NCBI GenBank assembly: GCA_963556495.2
Contig: OY747711.1
Span: 39,373,914 to 39,437,913, forward strand
Reading direction: 5' to 3'
Length of the DNA stretch: 64,000 bases
Source: Valencia hispanica
Lineage: Eukaryota; Chordata; Actinopteri; Cyprinodontiformes; Valenciidae
A program made the position numbers and the translations under genes. Below are positions 23,372 to 35,538 of this stretch, piece by piece; the first letter of the stretch is position 1, and every line of letters begins with the position of its first letter. A model generated the notes under the pieces. That model worked only from the letters and a program-made list of their open reading frames with translations. It was not told the DNA's origin and searched no databases.

Positions 23372-24107
23372 TGGCACGTTCACTCCGGTCAGCGCGTCCA
23401 GGCGTCAAATCACTCAAACGGACGAAAGTCGACGCTTTAAAATTAAAACCCAGCTGCTTGCACACGTTGTAGTCTGGGTCGGTGCGTCGGGGCATCAGCG
23501 CATCACGTCATTACGTCAGCATCGGGGCGTGGATTTGTCTGTTGCTAGTAATTCACAACATGGCGGATCATGACGAGTGGCTTGGGTTTATTTAATTAAT
23601 GAAGCCACACAAGCCAGACAACATCTTCTAAACACATAAGAAAGTTAAAAGAAAAATATTTAACTGCTTACCCGACACACAAATATCCTCCGATATCTTC
23701 CTCCAAATAAGATCCGATCTCTTCCTGTCTTTGTAAAAAGACGAAGACGGGTCATATAATTCACGGAAATTACACACAGCGAGAGTTGATCCTCCATTTT
23801 GAATGAATGACTTGGCGATCCACCCGTGGAAGGAGTAACTACGTCAGTGCAACGAGTCGCTCTGATTGGTTGACGCCCCGCGTTTGCTGCCCGAAAGTTC
23901 AGTTTTTCCAACTTCACGCAGCAGCAGCTCTGACAGTCCGTCAACTTATCCGAGCAGCAGCCGCGTGGACGCGGTGAGGCCAGCTGCGCCGATGCGCGCG
24001 ACTTGCTGCGGGGCAGCTTGGCGCCCACTTGATGCGTAGATGCCATAGACTTGCATGTAATCTAGCTGTCCTGCTGCCTGGACGCGCTGAGCGGTGTAAA
24101 CGTGCCA
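23372..24107. mobile_element. PIF/Harbinger-type transposon, 736 bp, with TAA target duplication
   Basis: The left end TGGCACGTTCACTCCGGTCA and the right end (reverse complement) TGGCACGTTTACACCGCTCA form long imperfect TIRs that continue with AGCGCGTCCAGGC on both sides. TAA flanks both ends (23369-23371 and 24108-24110), the 3-bp TWA-type duplication of PIF/Harbinger elements. The interior is far more CpG-rich than the surroundings. It carries a MADF exon (separate entry) and, on the plus strand near 23561, a start context ATGGCGGATCATGACGAGTG followed by only nine further codons before TAA. There is no DDE transposase, so it is non-autonomous. Confidence 0.85.
23672..23797 (-). pseudogene. 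MADF-domain first exon of a Harbinger accessory gene, frameshifted
   Basis: On the minus strand an ATG at 23797 begins Met-Glu-Asp-Gln-Leu. After a shift of frame the sequence reads VCNFRELYDPSSSFYKDRKR and then SDLIWRKISEDICVSG, ending at a clean splice donor (CGG then GTAAGC) at 23672/23671. The Leu-Tyr-Asp, Tyr-Lys-Asp-Arg, Trp-x-x-Ile-Ser pattern is the core of a MADF (Myb/SANT-related) DNA-binding domain. In active Harbinger systems a Myb-like protein of this kind accompanies the transposase and helps it enter the nucleus and bind the TIRs. One base change in length separates the start from the domain, and no downstream exon remains, so this copy is inactive. Confidence 0.7.
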
Positions 24108-24289
24108 TAAAGCTACACTTGCGCTTTAATATCTTGGAAACAGTCGCAACGCCGTGCGCGCAGCACGGCCAAGAGCAAAGTGGTGCAGCGCATCAAAACC
24201 CGTTGTCTTATGTCTATGAAATGGTTCAGAACCATCCACGAAAGCATCTAGATAGATGAGAGGAAATGTGTATGCATGCATCGTACCAG

Positions 24290-24393
24290 TCAATTTAAGT
24301 ATGCTTATTAGTCCCCTTAAAAACCCCCTGAAGCCCTGGACAGCACGTGAAAAGTGGACATGTCCGGGGAAAACAGGACGGTTGGTCACCCTA
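24290..24393. mobile_element. DNA transposon end (GGTGACC TIR type)
   Basis: GGACATGTCCGGGGAAAACA at about 24356-24375, followed by GGACGGTTGGTCACCCTA, matches the end of a common vertebrate hAT-like repeat whose TIR starts TAGGGTGACCA. The opposite end is not seen. Confidence 0.5.
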
Positions 24394-24539
24394 CCTAAAT
24401 CTTATCTTTCTCTCCTCACTCTTCAAACTATCTGTCTTTATACTCTCAAAACTATCTCCAAACTATATAAAAGCTAACCAAACTCCCCTATCCAAACTCC
24501 AAACTGACTCTCCTACACAAACCCACATTTTGAGTGGAG

Positions 24540-24750
24540 CCTGAGGAGGTTTATATTGCTCTCAAACCACTCAGCAAACTCGAAGCAGTCACGTGGTACA
24601 GCCGGGCAGCGGGGCTTCAGACGTCATTGTTTTCGGCTCCTCCCCTAAATGAAGCAGGACTTGAAATGCGCTGTGTGGAAACGCCCCCTCCACTGCTCGA
24701 CACCCGCTTCAAAGCCTCGGCACACATCATAACATCACTACCAAAGACAA
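24540..24750. mobile_element. Fragment of a fish hAT-like MITE
   Basis: CACGTGGTACAGCCGGGCAG, then GCTTCAGACGTCATTG, ATGAAGCAGGACTTGAA and GGAAACGCCCCCTCCACTGC are consecutive blocks of a known fish non-autonomous repeat. It is probably the same family as the inverted-repeat fragment at 22499, with the Harbinger element lying between them. No ORF support. Confidence 0.5.
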
Positions 24751-27429
24751 TTTTCCTGCCTGGTGGGACAATAAAGTACTTTCAGTCATTATCTATATAT
24801 ACATCTACCTTCAACTCTGCCTACTACTTGGGTCCCACTACAAGTCCTCATTATGACAAGGAATCAATCTATTTCTCAGTGCTACAATGTTCTTATGTTT
24901 AATAAGGACACTTCACATGTCAAAAGACTATGGAAAACTCCGAATGAGCCACATTAGAATCAATATGTTGATCTATTATTCAAACCAATATTTATTTACA
25001 CACATTGAGTGATTAGACATATACCTGGTAAATTAAAATGAAAACAAGAATGAACAACCAAGCACAAACATTCTGTTTCTACTGATAAGAATAAAAGGGT
25101 GTCTGCAGCAATAAAGGAAGGTACAACCGTTTATTATTTAACACATTCAGCTCCAGTGGTTCTTTATGCCTCATCAGATTAAAATGTGTAAAGATCTCTG
25201 CTTTGATTAGCTATCTTATTATATTAAAGAGGCTGTGGTAGAGGAAAGATTTTTGAATTTTTGTCTTCCACATTCATTCTTATTCATCTTACAATATGTC
25301 ATTTAGATGACTAAGCATATAATTTTCCAACCTTGTGTCCGTGGTACCAGCAGTTTTCTGTGTTTGGATCTCAGGCTCTCAACCAGCATGCAGACCACAG
25401 TTCATCTAGTTCATCACCTACTTGCCTGGGTTGCTTTGCAGATTAAGAAGAGGCAACATATGTCTGCCCAACAGACTTGGGTATTTAGATGGAATAACCA
25501 TCTCAACCCTATACATGACCACAACTTAATATCATAGCTGATAAAGGAAAGGTTAGTTGCCAGCTTGAGTAACAGGAGGCAACAGGAAAAATCCCATCTC
25601 AAGCTTGTTTTACTAAGCAAAACACTAATCATACACATGAGCATTATGAGTGTTACTATATCAATATTCAAAATCATTCCAAGCATTAAATTCAGAATAG
25701 TTCAAGGTGAGCATATTTATTTAAAAATGTTACACAATAATTGGGTAAAATCACAGCTCTGTAGACTTTAATTAGGATGGAAAACACACCGTTTGTAAAA
25801 CAGACAGGTGGAGACAGAACTAAAAGTCTGACATGCCTGTGGAAGTTGAAAATGCCACTTCTTACGGTAGCACAGCGTTACAATTATATTGTAGTTCTGG
25901 GAGCCGCTGAAGGAGTTCAAGTCAGGTTTTGGTTGAAATGGAAGAAGTGATACAGTGTCCGGATTCTGAAGACAATCTTGCCATTAAGTGAATAACCTTA
26001 ACTTTAAATAACAAAACAGAAAGCACTTCAGTGCCAACAAATAGCAATCGGAATCTGACAAATTGGAAGTGAGACGAAATATCTATGGCTGTGTGTTGAA
26101 CATCTAAACGGACAAAAGGAGAGCTGGAAACAACAGTAATGAAAATAATTTAACTAAAGCAAGAAAACAACTAACAAAAGCATGAAAACTAAGCAACAAC
26201 ATAATTTCTTTGATCAAAAGCCAGAACAGGAACACAACATATTAAAATCCTGCCAAAAAACAAGGTAACTGACACACAAATCATCCGAGTCTACAAGCTG
26301 TGGGGCTGGAGTTGCTCACAGAGTTCCTTCTCCTGGCCGGATTCCACATATTCATCACATTTCCTCTCTTTTCCAACCATTCATGCATGTCACTGTTGTA
26401 TGAAAGTCAGCCAGCTTGATTGGACATGAAGTCTCACACACTGAGCATCAAAAATGTTCTGCTTTAACAAGGTCATGCATGGGGGTGTGTTTAAATTACC
26501 AGTGTTCTTCTCATGTTCTTGCCCTCCAGTTACACCAATTAGCATCATGTCAACTCCACTTGTAAGGATTTGTTCAACTAACAGTTCAGTATCTCACTTT
26601 TATCTACTAACTCTAATTCTTAACATGAAAAAAAAGAAACTTTTATTTAGTTTTGAAAAACTTTGGGATTTAATAAAAGTACAGAAAATAAACCCCTATT
26701 AAAGATAATAATAGGGTGCTTATTTTAAAGACCAAAGGGGAGATAACTTTTAAAACTTCCTCCTACAAACTGAAATCAGTATCTTCAGTGTAAACATGTT
26801 TGTCTTGTATAAATATTTTTTTTTAATTTACAATCAAATTAATAAAAATATATAAAAAAGAAAAAAACTTGGATCAAAATATCAGCACTTTTTTTCCCTC
26901 CTAGAGTTATTCTAATTGTAGCAGTTTACGTTTCCATTTATACGTTTCTTATTAATGTTGTTGAATATATGTCTTAGATTATAAGGGTTTAGGCTCTTTG
27001 GCACGGTGGCTTTTAAGTAAAAATGGAAACTGTTTTTTCTTAGGTCTTCGGCTCTTTTTTGCATGTTTGAAATGGATTTATATCCCATTTCTTTAGGCTG
27101 CAGAAAATAAACTGAACATCGTTGACCACAGGGTTTGTTATTTAGTATATACTGTGCCTTATTCTGGTTAACAAAAACGTGCTTGCTAAAAAATTTACTG
27201 AAGTTCAGCCTCACAGGTAGAGGACTTCCTGCTGTCTAAATGTGTATCAGCTGAAATGTTTGATTTTTCCACTGAGGACATTCATGTGTATCTTTTCTGG
27301 GTAGTCACTGTGCTTATGTGTGTTTTGTGCCAAGCTTCAGTTATTGGTCTTCATTGTTAGGTATTTCTAAAATTGGAAAAGGAAAATAAAAAAACAAAAA
27401 CCTCAAAATACAAAACATACAGTCATGTA
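24751..27429. other. No recognised feature
   Basis: AT-rich, stops in all frames at high density. I see no gene, repeat family or regulatory signal that I can support. Confidence 0.5.
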
Positions 27430-28291
27430 CAGTTTACATGTACATCTCAATCGAGCTTTTCGCAAAAATCGGACTAACAGCTTAACCAGTATGAGAGCCT
27501 TTATCCCTGTTTACATGTAACTCAGAAAATCAAATTTTTAAAAGAAGTGTGTTCGCCACTGCAATGCTAGGTGGCGACATGCGCACTTTCACAATGGATT
27601 TTTCCCGTTGGCCTAGAACGTCACACTGGTAAACAAATGCTGACAGCAGTGAAGCGGACAGAGAAAATGCAGGATATGAAAAATGAACGAAGAAATGGAT
27701 GACAACAGCACTGCAGCACAGTACATTAGTAAGTACTCTACTGTTTGATTGTGTTACATCCATTGTTGCTCCTGTGTGGTTGTGTAGCGGTGTTACTCCT
27801 GCTTCCGATGTCTCATCACTTCCTGTGAAAAGCTCGGCTAAGGCGGGATTGGAGTTACATGCAGAGAAATTCAATTTTCCAATCGCATTATCTCGGGGCC
27901 TTACAGCAATTACTCTAACTCTAGTTTGGTTCGACTTCAGTCGGACTAAGGTGTAGACATGCATTTCAAAGAAATGGACAACAACAACGCTGCAGCACAG
28001 ATAATTTTGTAAGTGTTTGACTGTATTACACTCATTGCTGCAGTGTTGTTGTGTACCAGTGTTGATATTCCCACCACTTCTAGTGAAAAGCTTAGCTGAG
28101 GCGGGGTTGGAGTTACATGCACAGAAATTTGATTTACTAATCGCATTATCTGGGTGCCGTAACTCGATTATGTGAACTCTAGTTTGATTCAACTTCAGTT
28201 GGACTAAGGTGTATACATGCATTTCAAAAGTCCGATTCAATCAGACTAAGACAATAATTCGACTTTCTCTTACTACATGTGAACGCACTGT
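27430..28291. mobile_element. MITE with internal tandem duplication
   Basis: The ends are CAGTTTACATGTACATC (about 27430) and, in reverse complement, CAGTGCGTTCACATGTA (28291), an imperfect inverted pair; subterminal copies of TCGGACT and AGTCGGACTAAG resemble a known fish MITE. The interior contains a unit at 27692-27970 repeated at 27971-28229 (period 279). Both units share GCAGCACAG, GGAGTTACATGCA, TCGCATTATCT and GGACTAAGGTGTA in order, and differ at many positions. A minus-strand 236-codon frame crosses both units but is a by-product of the repeat. Confidence 0.65.
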
Positions 28292-28326
28292 TGCACTCAA
28301 ATAACTAACTCCTTCAGGTGAAGACA

Positions 28327-28444
<118 letters not shown>

Positions 28445-30054
28445 TGCTGTCTTGCTATACTTGTGTTGACATTGTATTGACTTCCATTGATTTTACTATG
28501 TTTATGATCCAAAACATTTAAGCTACTGTCACAATGTGTCTTATCTTTCCATATATGTTACATGTACGTTGGAAAATTTATGTTACACAGGTCTAAGTGT
28601 GAGGATATTAAGCAGATTTTAATTGAAGATCAAGTACTTTCGCATCTTTGAAGTTAAAGGTTTTAGGATGTGTGTCATGGTTGATGTGCTCCTGGTTTAA
28701 ATAGTGCATGTGCATTAGGATCAATGCTGTGGAATTTCATGTTCTGTTTACATCAAAGTTACTTTTGGAGAATATCACTATACAGTCTTTTTTCATATAT
28801 GAGAATCAACTGAAAATATGGTTATTATTGACTTTTAATTGTATCAGTGTTCCTACGTGGTCAGAGGATTGTTGGTCAAACAAATGGGAATGTAGGACAT
28901 GCAATGAGTTTCAGTTTCAGTCATCCTGATGTGCAGACCTGGCGGCAAGGCAATTTAGCTGGAGGGGCCGTGGCTTATTTGTATTTTTTGGGGGGAGGGG
29001 GCAGTTTTGATTTAACCCCTTGCAGTTTTACATTCCGTTCAAAGTGTGTTACATACTTCCGGGTCAAATCTGCCTTTTTTGACACCCTTTTAATGTACAT
29101 ATTCATATTATACATCATTTAAAAGCTGAGATTCCTTCAGGAGTGGGCTGGCCAGAGGAAGGTCAGGAGTTTTCCCAAACGGCTGGTCTGTTTTAGATCG
29201 GTGGCCAGAACGTTTGTTTTTGTACTCCAAAAGCAGCCGCGGTTGAGCCACTGTCGTGATTCTGCTGTGTGTCTGCTTGTGTATGTGAGTAAGGCATCTT
29301 CTTTTATAGAAGATCTTTCTAAGTGCTACTGGTGCTTCAGCTGCGAGTGACCAGTGCTTCTCACTGCTGCGCTGGATTCTGCTGTCAACTATTTTGATAT
29401 TGATTGCTACCTGCTACCAGACGTCAGTAGCTCTCTTCTGCTTTGAAAGTAAGGTTGCCTAACTTCGCAGGGCTTCCAAATATATGTTGCCTTGGCGCCA
29501 GAAAATTTCAAATATTCATGAGAAACAATGAAATAATTCTAATGACCACCCGAGGTAAAGCAACTTCCAATATCCCTGGCTGAATTTCAACACCATCCCT
29601 GCTTGTGATTTTAGTAAAATGATGTATGCCAATCAATTATGCAAACATAACTTTAGACACAGTACACGCGTTTGTCAAACCACTCAGAAAGCAAATACAT
29701 GACAACCACCCATTTGAAGCCACATTTCAAAACCCAGGATGGAGCCACTTCGAAAAAAAAGTATTTTTACATCCCCAACAGTCCAGTTAATGTCCTCCTT
29801 TAAAATAGTCCACAACAAGTCTTATATCCGAAATCCAACTTCATCTCCCATTCAAAACCTTGATAATTCCCTTCCTTGTGTATTTCTCACATAGTTTTCA
29901 TCAGAACTACAGTGTTGTGCCGCAGATAGGTAGGATTTGGCTATGAGCAATTATGAATAATTGCTTAGGGCAATTATTAATAAGATTAATAATTTTATGT
30001 AAAAATTACCAAGTTTAGGGGCACCATCCTGTTGGATTCCAGGAACATTTATAT
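28445..30054. other. No recognised feature
   Basis: AT-rich overall with a GC-richer patch at 29130-29460 that I cannot assign. No gene supported. Confidence 0.4.
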
Positions 30055-31330
30055 ATATATAGCCAAATTGTTCAGTCTCAGATAATTAAACAATAGATGA
30101 AGGATTAAGTTCTAACGCTGTGGACATTAATTGTATGCATCACTCCAAGTAATCCCAGACAACTTCTCTTTAAGATAAGGGGACTTTATTTAGGAAATAG
30201 AAAATCCCATTCTAAAGGATGCAAAAATTACTACAGATCTTAGAGCATAATAATAGGTGAACATTAAACACAATTAACATGAAATGAAATCAGTGAGACA
30301 GCTGAGGTCCGGGTCAGAAAAGGAGGGGGTGGCCCTCACTCCAGGGGGCTCAAATCACAGATAGCCTAGGAGACAAAGTCATAAATTTCAGCTCTGTGCC
30401 AAGATGGAGGGGAGCACATGGAGTCTAAGAAAGAATCATAAAACTAGCTTTGGCTAAAGGAGCACATGGGGGAAGCGTCCATGTGGTAGGCCTCTGCTTT
30501 AGCGACAGACTAAAGACAATGGAGTTAAACTTTTCAGCTAAGACCAGCTAACGCAGGTCGGACCGAGCCCGACTGCCGATGGAGTTATCAGGGAGGGAGA
30601 GAGAGGGAAAACAAGAGGAAGGAAAAAAGAAAGGCGTGATCTGCTCAGGATAAAACAGACAGTTTCAAAGACAGCAATTTCACAGCTCAGACTTATACGT
30701 GCGACGACGCAAAAATGAGCAAACAGGTACAGCGCTTAAAAACACTTTAACCAACAATGAATGAGATCTAACTTGTTAAAACTCTATTTTCTCTGTTTAT
30801 CTCCGCCCAGACACATTATTAGTATAAATGAACCGGTTCAGTCCTACTTTGCTTTGGAGGAGGTCCAGTCCACTAGGAGGAGAGCGAATTGTGTCCGTAG
30901 TTGAGCAAGAAAAGGAAGAGTTATTAAAAAAACCTGTACAGGATTTTAAGGACCGTGTGGCCCAAAGGCAGGCAGGATGGCCTGCAGGATCGACGTCTAA
31001 TGAACTGTCTAGGAATAGTTCTTATGTCGTGCACCCTGGTTACGCAGACGGGGTGTGCACTTCAAAGCTTTGAAATGAGTTCTTCCCCGGTCCAGCGGGT
31101 CAGAACAAAAGAGAATCTTCACCGGTGAGATGTCCTCTGTTCAGCAGTAGTCCATCCAAGAACTTCTAGCTGGAGAAAAATTCAAAATGGGCGCGACTAC
31201 TCTTATAGCCCCCTTTGGCCGTGATGTCCTCGCTGATGTCACTGTGGGTGGTCACGGACCAATAGGAGTGTGTTGGGGGTCACTGCTAGGATTGCTGGGA
31301 AATGTGGTCTGCTCAGTCCATCTTTGAAAT
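30055..31330 (-). mobile_element. Candidate solo LTR of an unidentified retroelement
   Basis: Read on the minus strand, a TATA-like CTATAAG lies at 31208-31202 in a GC-rich context, and an AATAAA signal in CTAAATAAAGTCCCC lies at 30190-30185. About 1 kb of CpG-containing, purine-biased sequence separates them, and about 130 bases follow before an ACA end. The next bases (TGGTGCCCC at about 30031-30023) could be a primer binding site remnant, though no internal retroviral sequence follows. A long R region resembles spumavirus-like LTRs, but I have no second LTR to prove it. The 81-codon plus-strand frame at 30828 is probably not a gene. Confidence 0.35.
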
Positions 31331-31656
31331 AGCTCCCAGACATTCAAAATTCTGTTCAGTTCATCTTATGAGAAATGTAATCACAACAACAGTTAGCATG
31401 CAAGTTAGCCTAACAATGTCAATATATGGCACACTTCTTCTTCTTTGTGTTTATCAGCCTGCAAACAACAAATTGGTGCATTACCGCCACCGACTGGCAG
31501 TGTGAATCTTCATCGTGTTGTATGACCTTCAGCAATCCTGTAGCAGTTGAACACGTGCTATATACAAAGTGCTCAGGCTGTGGAAAGTTTCACCACATCC
31601 AAAATATCTGTGGCAGCCTGGCATAGCTGGTGGTTAAACTGTTTGTTACAATCTGA

Positions 31657-32886
31657 CAATGGTCCCCAAAGGGGGGGGGGGGCGTGTCCTCTTAGGGTGG
31701 GCACAGAGTCATTGCGGGGGGACGCGTATGAATGGATAAAATTTCAAAGCTAATGTAACTGTCAGGTTTTTGACGAGACTCCCACATAAACGCAAAGCAG
31801 AAGATAAAACATTGCCAACTAAGCAACTAAATAAGCTTCAATCCCAGCCAAAGAGTAGAAAATATGGCCAGGCATATCTTGTCTTTCGTTTTATTACACC
31901 AAACACCTGCAAATGCTCAACTGAGCTCATATAAAGTTTTGTACATAGTGGCACAGTTTGAAAAACCGCACACAACTGTGGAGGATTACACACTTCCCTG
32001 CACTATGGACATGGTTCCATCTATGATTCATAACCGAGGTCGGCAAACTATGGGTTATTCCTTTGTCCGATATGCGCATTTTTGAGATATCAACGGACAG
32101 ATCTGTTGAGATCTCCACTGATGGGGACAAGACTATGGCTGGGAAACTAGGAGGGCTTCATGAAGCGCCTCTCCCCCAATATTGCAGTGCATGCGCTGCA
32201 TTCCTCGCGACGCACTGGCGTCTAAACAGCCGAGTCCCGAGCTGAACGATGTTACGATCAATGTCTTCGGAAACAGTTGGCTACATCAAAACACAACCTG
32301 TCAAAGCCACAAATTTTGTGGTACTGTGCAAGGAAATGGGCTCTGACAGATACCCGTTCTGTTTCACAGCGAGTCCGGATGAATGTCATGTGGGAAGGTG
32401 CTGTGCAGGGTCTTTAAACTGCGAGTTGAGATTCACATCTTTTTGAGGGAAGAGGGCAGTGATCTTGGCCACCAATTTTACTGTAATAAGTTTTTAATGA
32501 AACTTTCATATAGTGACATATTTCTGAATGCAATGTTCAATAAACCAAATTCAGAGATGCAGGGTACAAACACATACCTCCACCTAACAGTTAAAGTGAC
32601 ATCACAGCAGGCTCATAACAGTTACTGAAAAGTTGATGAATTGTTGTTTTGCGAAAACAACCTTTTCAATTGTTTTTTCCCCTCTCAGAGTTCTTTGTTT
32701 TAAACCAATTGTGCACAGAGAGGCATTAAAAATGTATTGAAAGCGATGTTATATAATATTACACAGTAAAATTAATAATAAAATACAATTTAACAAAAAA
32801 GTAATAATTACAATGGGGAGGGGGCAGCGTGAACATTTTCTTATAAACCAAAGGGGGTCCCAGTATAAATTGCTTGGGAACCACTG
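31657..32886 (+). mobile_element. hAT-family transposon remnant with imperfect 8-bp target duplication
   Basis: The left end CAATGGTCCCCAAA (31657) and the right end (reverse complement) CAGTGGTTCCCAAGCA (32886) match the CAGTGGTTCCCAA TIR of hAT elements. The flanking 8 bases are CAATCTGA (31649-31656) and CATTATGA (32887-32894), agreeing at six of eight positions, as expected for an old hAT insertion. At 1.23 kb it is much shorter than a full element and internally deleted. Confidence 0.8.
31865..32630 (+). pseudogene. hAT transposase fragment (ZBED5/FAM200/SCAND3-like)
   Basis: Plus-strand frames give, in order, YIVAQFEKPHT with TLPCTMDMV, then IPLSDMRIFEISTD, then VGYIKTQPVKATNF with VLCKEMGSD, then a frame with VFKLRVEIHIFLREEGSD, and finally FLMKLSYSDIF with EMQGTNTYLHLT. 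This is the order of domains in vertebrate ZBED5/FAM200/SCAND3-like hAT transposases, from the region before the insertion domain towards the C-terminal dimerisation region. The gap between the second and third blocks shows that the segment carrying the central catalytic Asp region is deleted. At least three frameshifts are present. These proteins sit in the nucleus and move DNA by cut and paste; this copy cannot. Some relatives are domesticated host genes, but nothing suggests that here. Confidence 0.8.
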
Positions 32887-34896
32887 CATTATGAAATGAG
32901 TAGTGTTACCTAAGGCTGCATTTCTTCCTACAACAATAAAATGAGAGGTAGTGTGACACAATGCTTTGATGGAGGTACAAGGCTGATCAAATCTGAGCTG
33001 GATAATGCTAACCTAAAGAAATTCTTTAAAATGCATTTAGAGAAAACTCGATAATTGAGAATTTTCCATGTTTTTTTTCCGTATTGTGACTACAATAAGA
33101 TAAGGCAAAAATAGGAACAATTGTATACCAACTAGTCAAATATGAACTAAATTCTTGGGGATGCTTTAAAAAGGCAGTTGTGATTTGTAAAATAAAAATA
33201 TTACTTTCTTTGTTCCCCAGCAAAAATGTGCTAAATTCTTGTGTTTTGTTTCTTGTCAGTTGCATGTGAAAATATAACCCAGAGTTTGACACAAAGGAGT
33301 TTAAGGACAGGTTTATGTAATTATGTTTTGAACATTTTGGTTTTGAACATTTAGACCTATTTCGAAATCAGAATAGAGCAACTATTAAAGGAATCATCAG
33401 ATGACTGGGTCTGTAGGAACTCCACCATCATCTCCATCTTTATTGTTTCCTTCTTAAATGACTTGTTTGTATTTGTCACACTTTCATTCTTTTGTTGTAC
33501 AATTAGTTGACGAAGCTATGTCAGTATGTTTCTTTAAGAGAAAGAACATATTACTAAAACACAGGGAGAGACAAACCTCTCAGAGTTATGTTACAAACAG
33601 AAAAGACACAGGATGACTGAAATCCTCAATCATGAAACTTCCAAACAAATTGTTACAATACACAATATTGTTATTATTAAATTGCTCAACTAACATATAC
33701 ATTTCAACATTGCCTATTTATTTAGGTTTCGGTGCTAATTTTATAATAGTACATTGTTTCATGGAGAGATGCACTCAAAGCAAAGTTGCTGCTGCTGTGA
33801 ATTGTGAAAGATTCACTCTTCTTTAGGTTTATGAGTACACAATGAGGTTCATGTGGGTGTAAGTCTAACTGGTGCCTGAGGACAATGACATTAAAATGCA
33901 GCTCAATCAGTTGAATAATTCATTTTGCTGAGGACCACTCATTTACCTCAGTGATTAATGCGAAACCTGTCCATTCTTGTTAAGTGTATCGCCAACACAT
34001 TTCATTCAGGCTTTTTACTTTATTATAAACTTTAATCATATTCACACCTTTAGGTCAACTCTTATAATATAAATATGACACATTGAATAACATTTTAACT
34101 ACAACATGTATTAGAATAAACTAGAAGCAAAACACACACACTAAACAGATTAGTTTGTATTTGTTTGCATGCATTTGTCTAAAATGTGTATTGAAAACAT
34201 CAACATATTTTATAGTAAATATATTTCTAATGTTTCTATTAACAGAAAATGCACACTGTCAGCATTAAGCCTAATAATCCACACATTAAGGGAATATAAA
34301 GCAAATTAGACTAAAGCTATGGATACAATAATGACATGATACAGGTAAAAGTTATTGAACATCCAAAAAAAAAGGATGTATAAAAAGGCATAGAAAGCCA
34401 AAAGATCAAGCTGATGTTTGTCAGCAATTAGAGAAAAATAATGTTGCAATGTCCAAATCAATCTCTGCTGGTTTATCATTAAATGACTTTTCCAAGGTAT
34501 TCAATATCCAACATTTACACTGACCCATGGGTACTACCATTGCAGGTTTTAACTCTGATATGTACAACAGCAGACCCCCCTTTTCTGTTCCATGTTCTTA
34601 TACATGAGATGAACATTGGCATGACAACACAGTGGTTAAATTGTTTCCTGAAGGCCACAACTGAGCCTTGTTGGACTGGTCGGGCTAATGGGGCCTCCAA
34701 GCACGTCGCATTTTGATACATCTTGACTTCAATACTTTAACCTAGGCTGTCCCATCCTGTCACTCAGCAGTACTCCATATGTCATTGAGAGCATTCTTTA
34801 TCTCCATCAAACCCCATGAGTATATGTCAGCAAGAGAACCTCCCTCCTCCCTCATAAATCGAATGTGTGTAAAATTTTATTTGAGATAATGAAAAA
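32887..34896. other. No recognised feature
   Basis: AT-rich with no supportable gene or named repeat. Short frames only. Confidence 0.5.
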
Positions 34897-35217
34897 CGCT
34901 GGGCTGCACAGGTTTTTGCACTGTTCTTGCTGAAAGAATGTCCTGGAGTTCGAATCTAGCCCATCTTTTTGCACAGAGCTTCAATGTATATTTCCTGGGC
35001 ATGCATGAATTTGATCCATTAATCAGTCCCAAAAACATACAAATTATGTTCTTGCTGTGACTAAGAAAGCACATCCATGGTTGTTTGTCTTGTGTGTCTC
35101 TGTTGCCCTATGGTAGAAAGACAACCTATTTACTCCTCTTGTCGCCCAATGACCGCTGAGGATTGGGACCAGAGACTCTGCACAAATAAGCAGGTATAGT
35201 TCAAGAGATAGATGGAA
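34897..35217 (+). repeat. Dispersed teleost repeat with degenerate (GGAT)n end, plus orientation
   Basis: Blocks in order: GAGTTCGAATCTAGCCCATC, GCATGCATGAATTTGATCC, CCCAAAAACATAC, GGTTGTTTGTCTTGTG, CTCTGTTGCCCTATGGTAG and a final AGATAGATGGAAATG. This is the same family as 10886-11125, at roughly full length but strongly diverged. Confidence 0.65.
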
Positions 35218-35292
35218 ATGTATTTACTTTGAAATGGTTGTAATTTGTCTTATAATGGTTGACATTTAATTATTTTTTATTTCCTTTTTCAG

Positions 35293-35538
35293 TTCACCTT
35301 CCTTCCACCCTTTCTGGTTTATTCATGGTTGAGATATTGGATTGATGGCTTGGGGCAGAAAAAAGATCCACGGCCCCCACCAACATCTGTGACTGCACAG
35401 TTCAGCAGCTTTATGATTCCTTCCAGCAAAATGGCATGGCTAATATTGCATGGTGTCAGCGTCTGTGGTGAAAAGAAGAAGATTTTCTCAAGTTCTTTTG
35501 TTGCATTTCAACATTATTATGAAGTATCTTCATAATTT
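35293..35538 (+). other. Open frame after a splice-acceptor-like site, unidentified
   Basis: A strong pyrimidine tract and acceptor (ATTTCCTTTTTCAG) end at 35292, and the frame stays open for 81 codons to a TAA. The peptide includes FTFLPPFLVYSWLRYW and SFMIPSSKMAWLILHG. I do not recognise it. The length is only mildly unusual for this base composition, so it may be chance. Confidence 0.15.

Noticed and set aside
27530..28240. 236-codon minus-strand frame
   Set aside because: It runs through two tandem MITE units; the repeated peptide follows from the DNA duplication and has no domain.
30828..31073. 81-codon plus-strand frame
   Set aside because: Lies antisense within the candidate LTR; no recognisable domain.
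34515..34721. Overlapping frames on both strands
   Set aside because: Chance open frames; no conserved motif.
35293..35538. Host exon call with confidence
   Set aside because: Good acceptor, but no donor, protein match or polyadenylation context; kept only as a low-confidence note.
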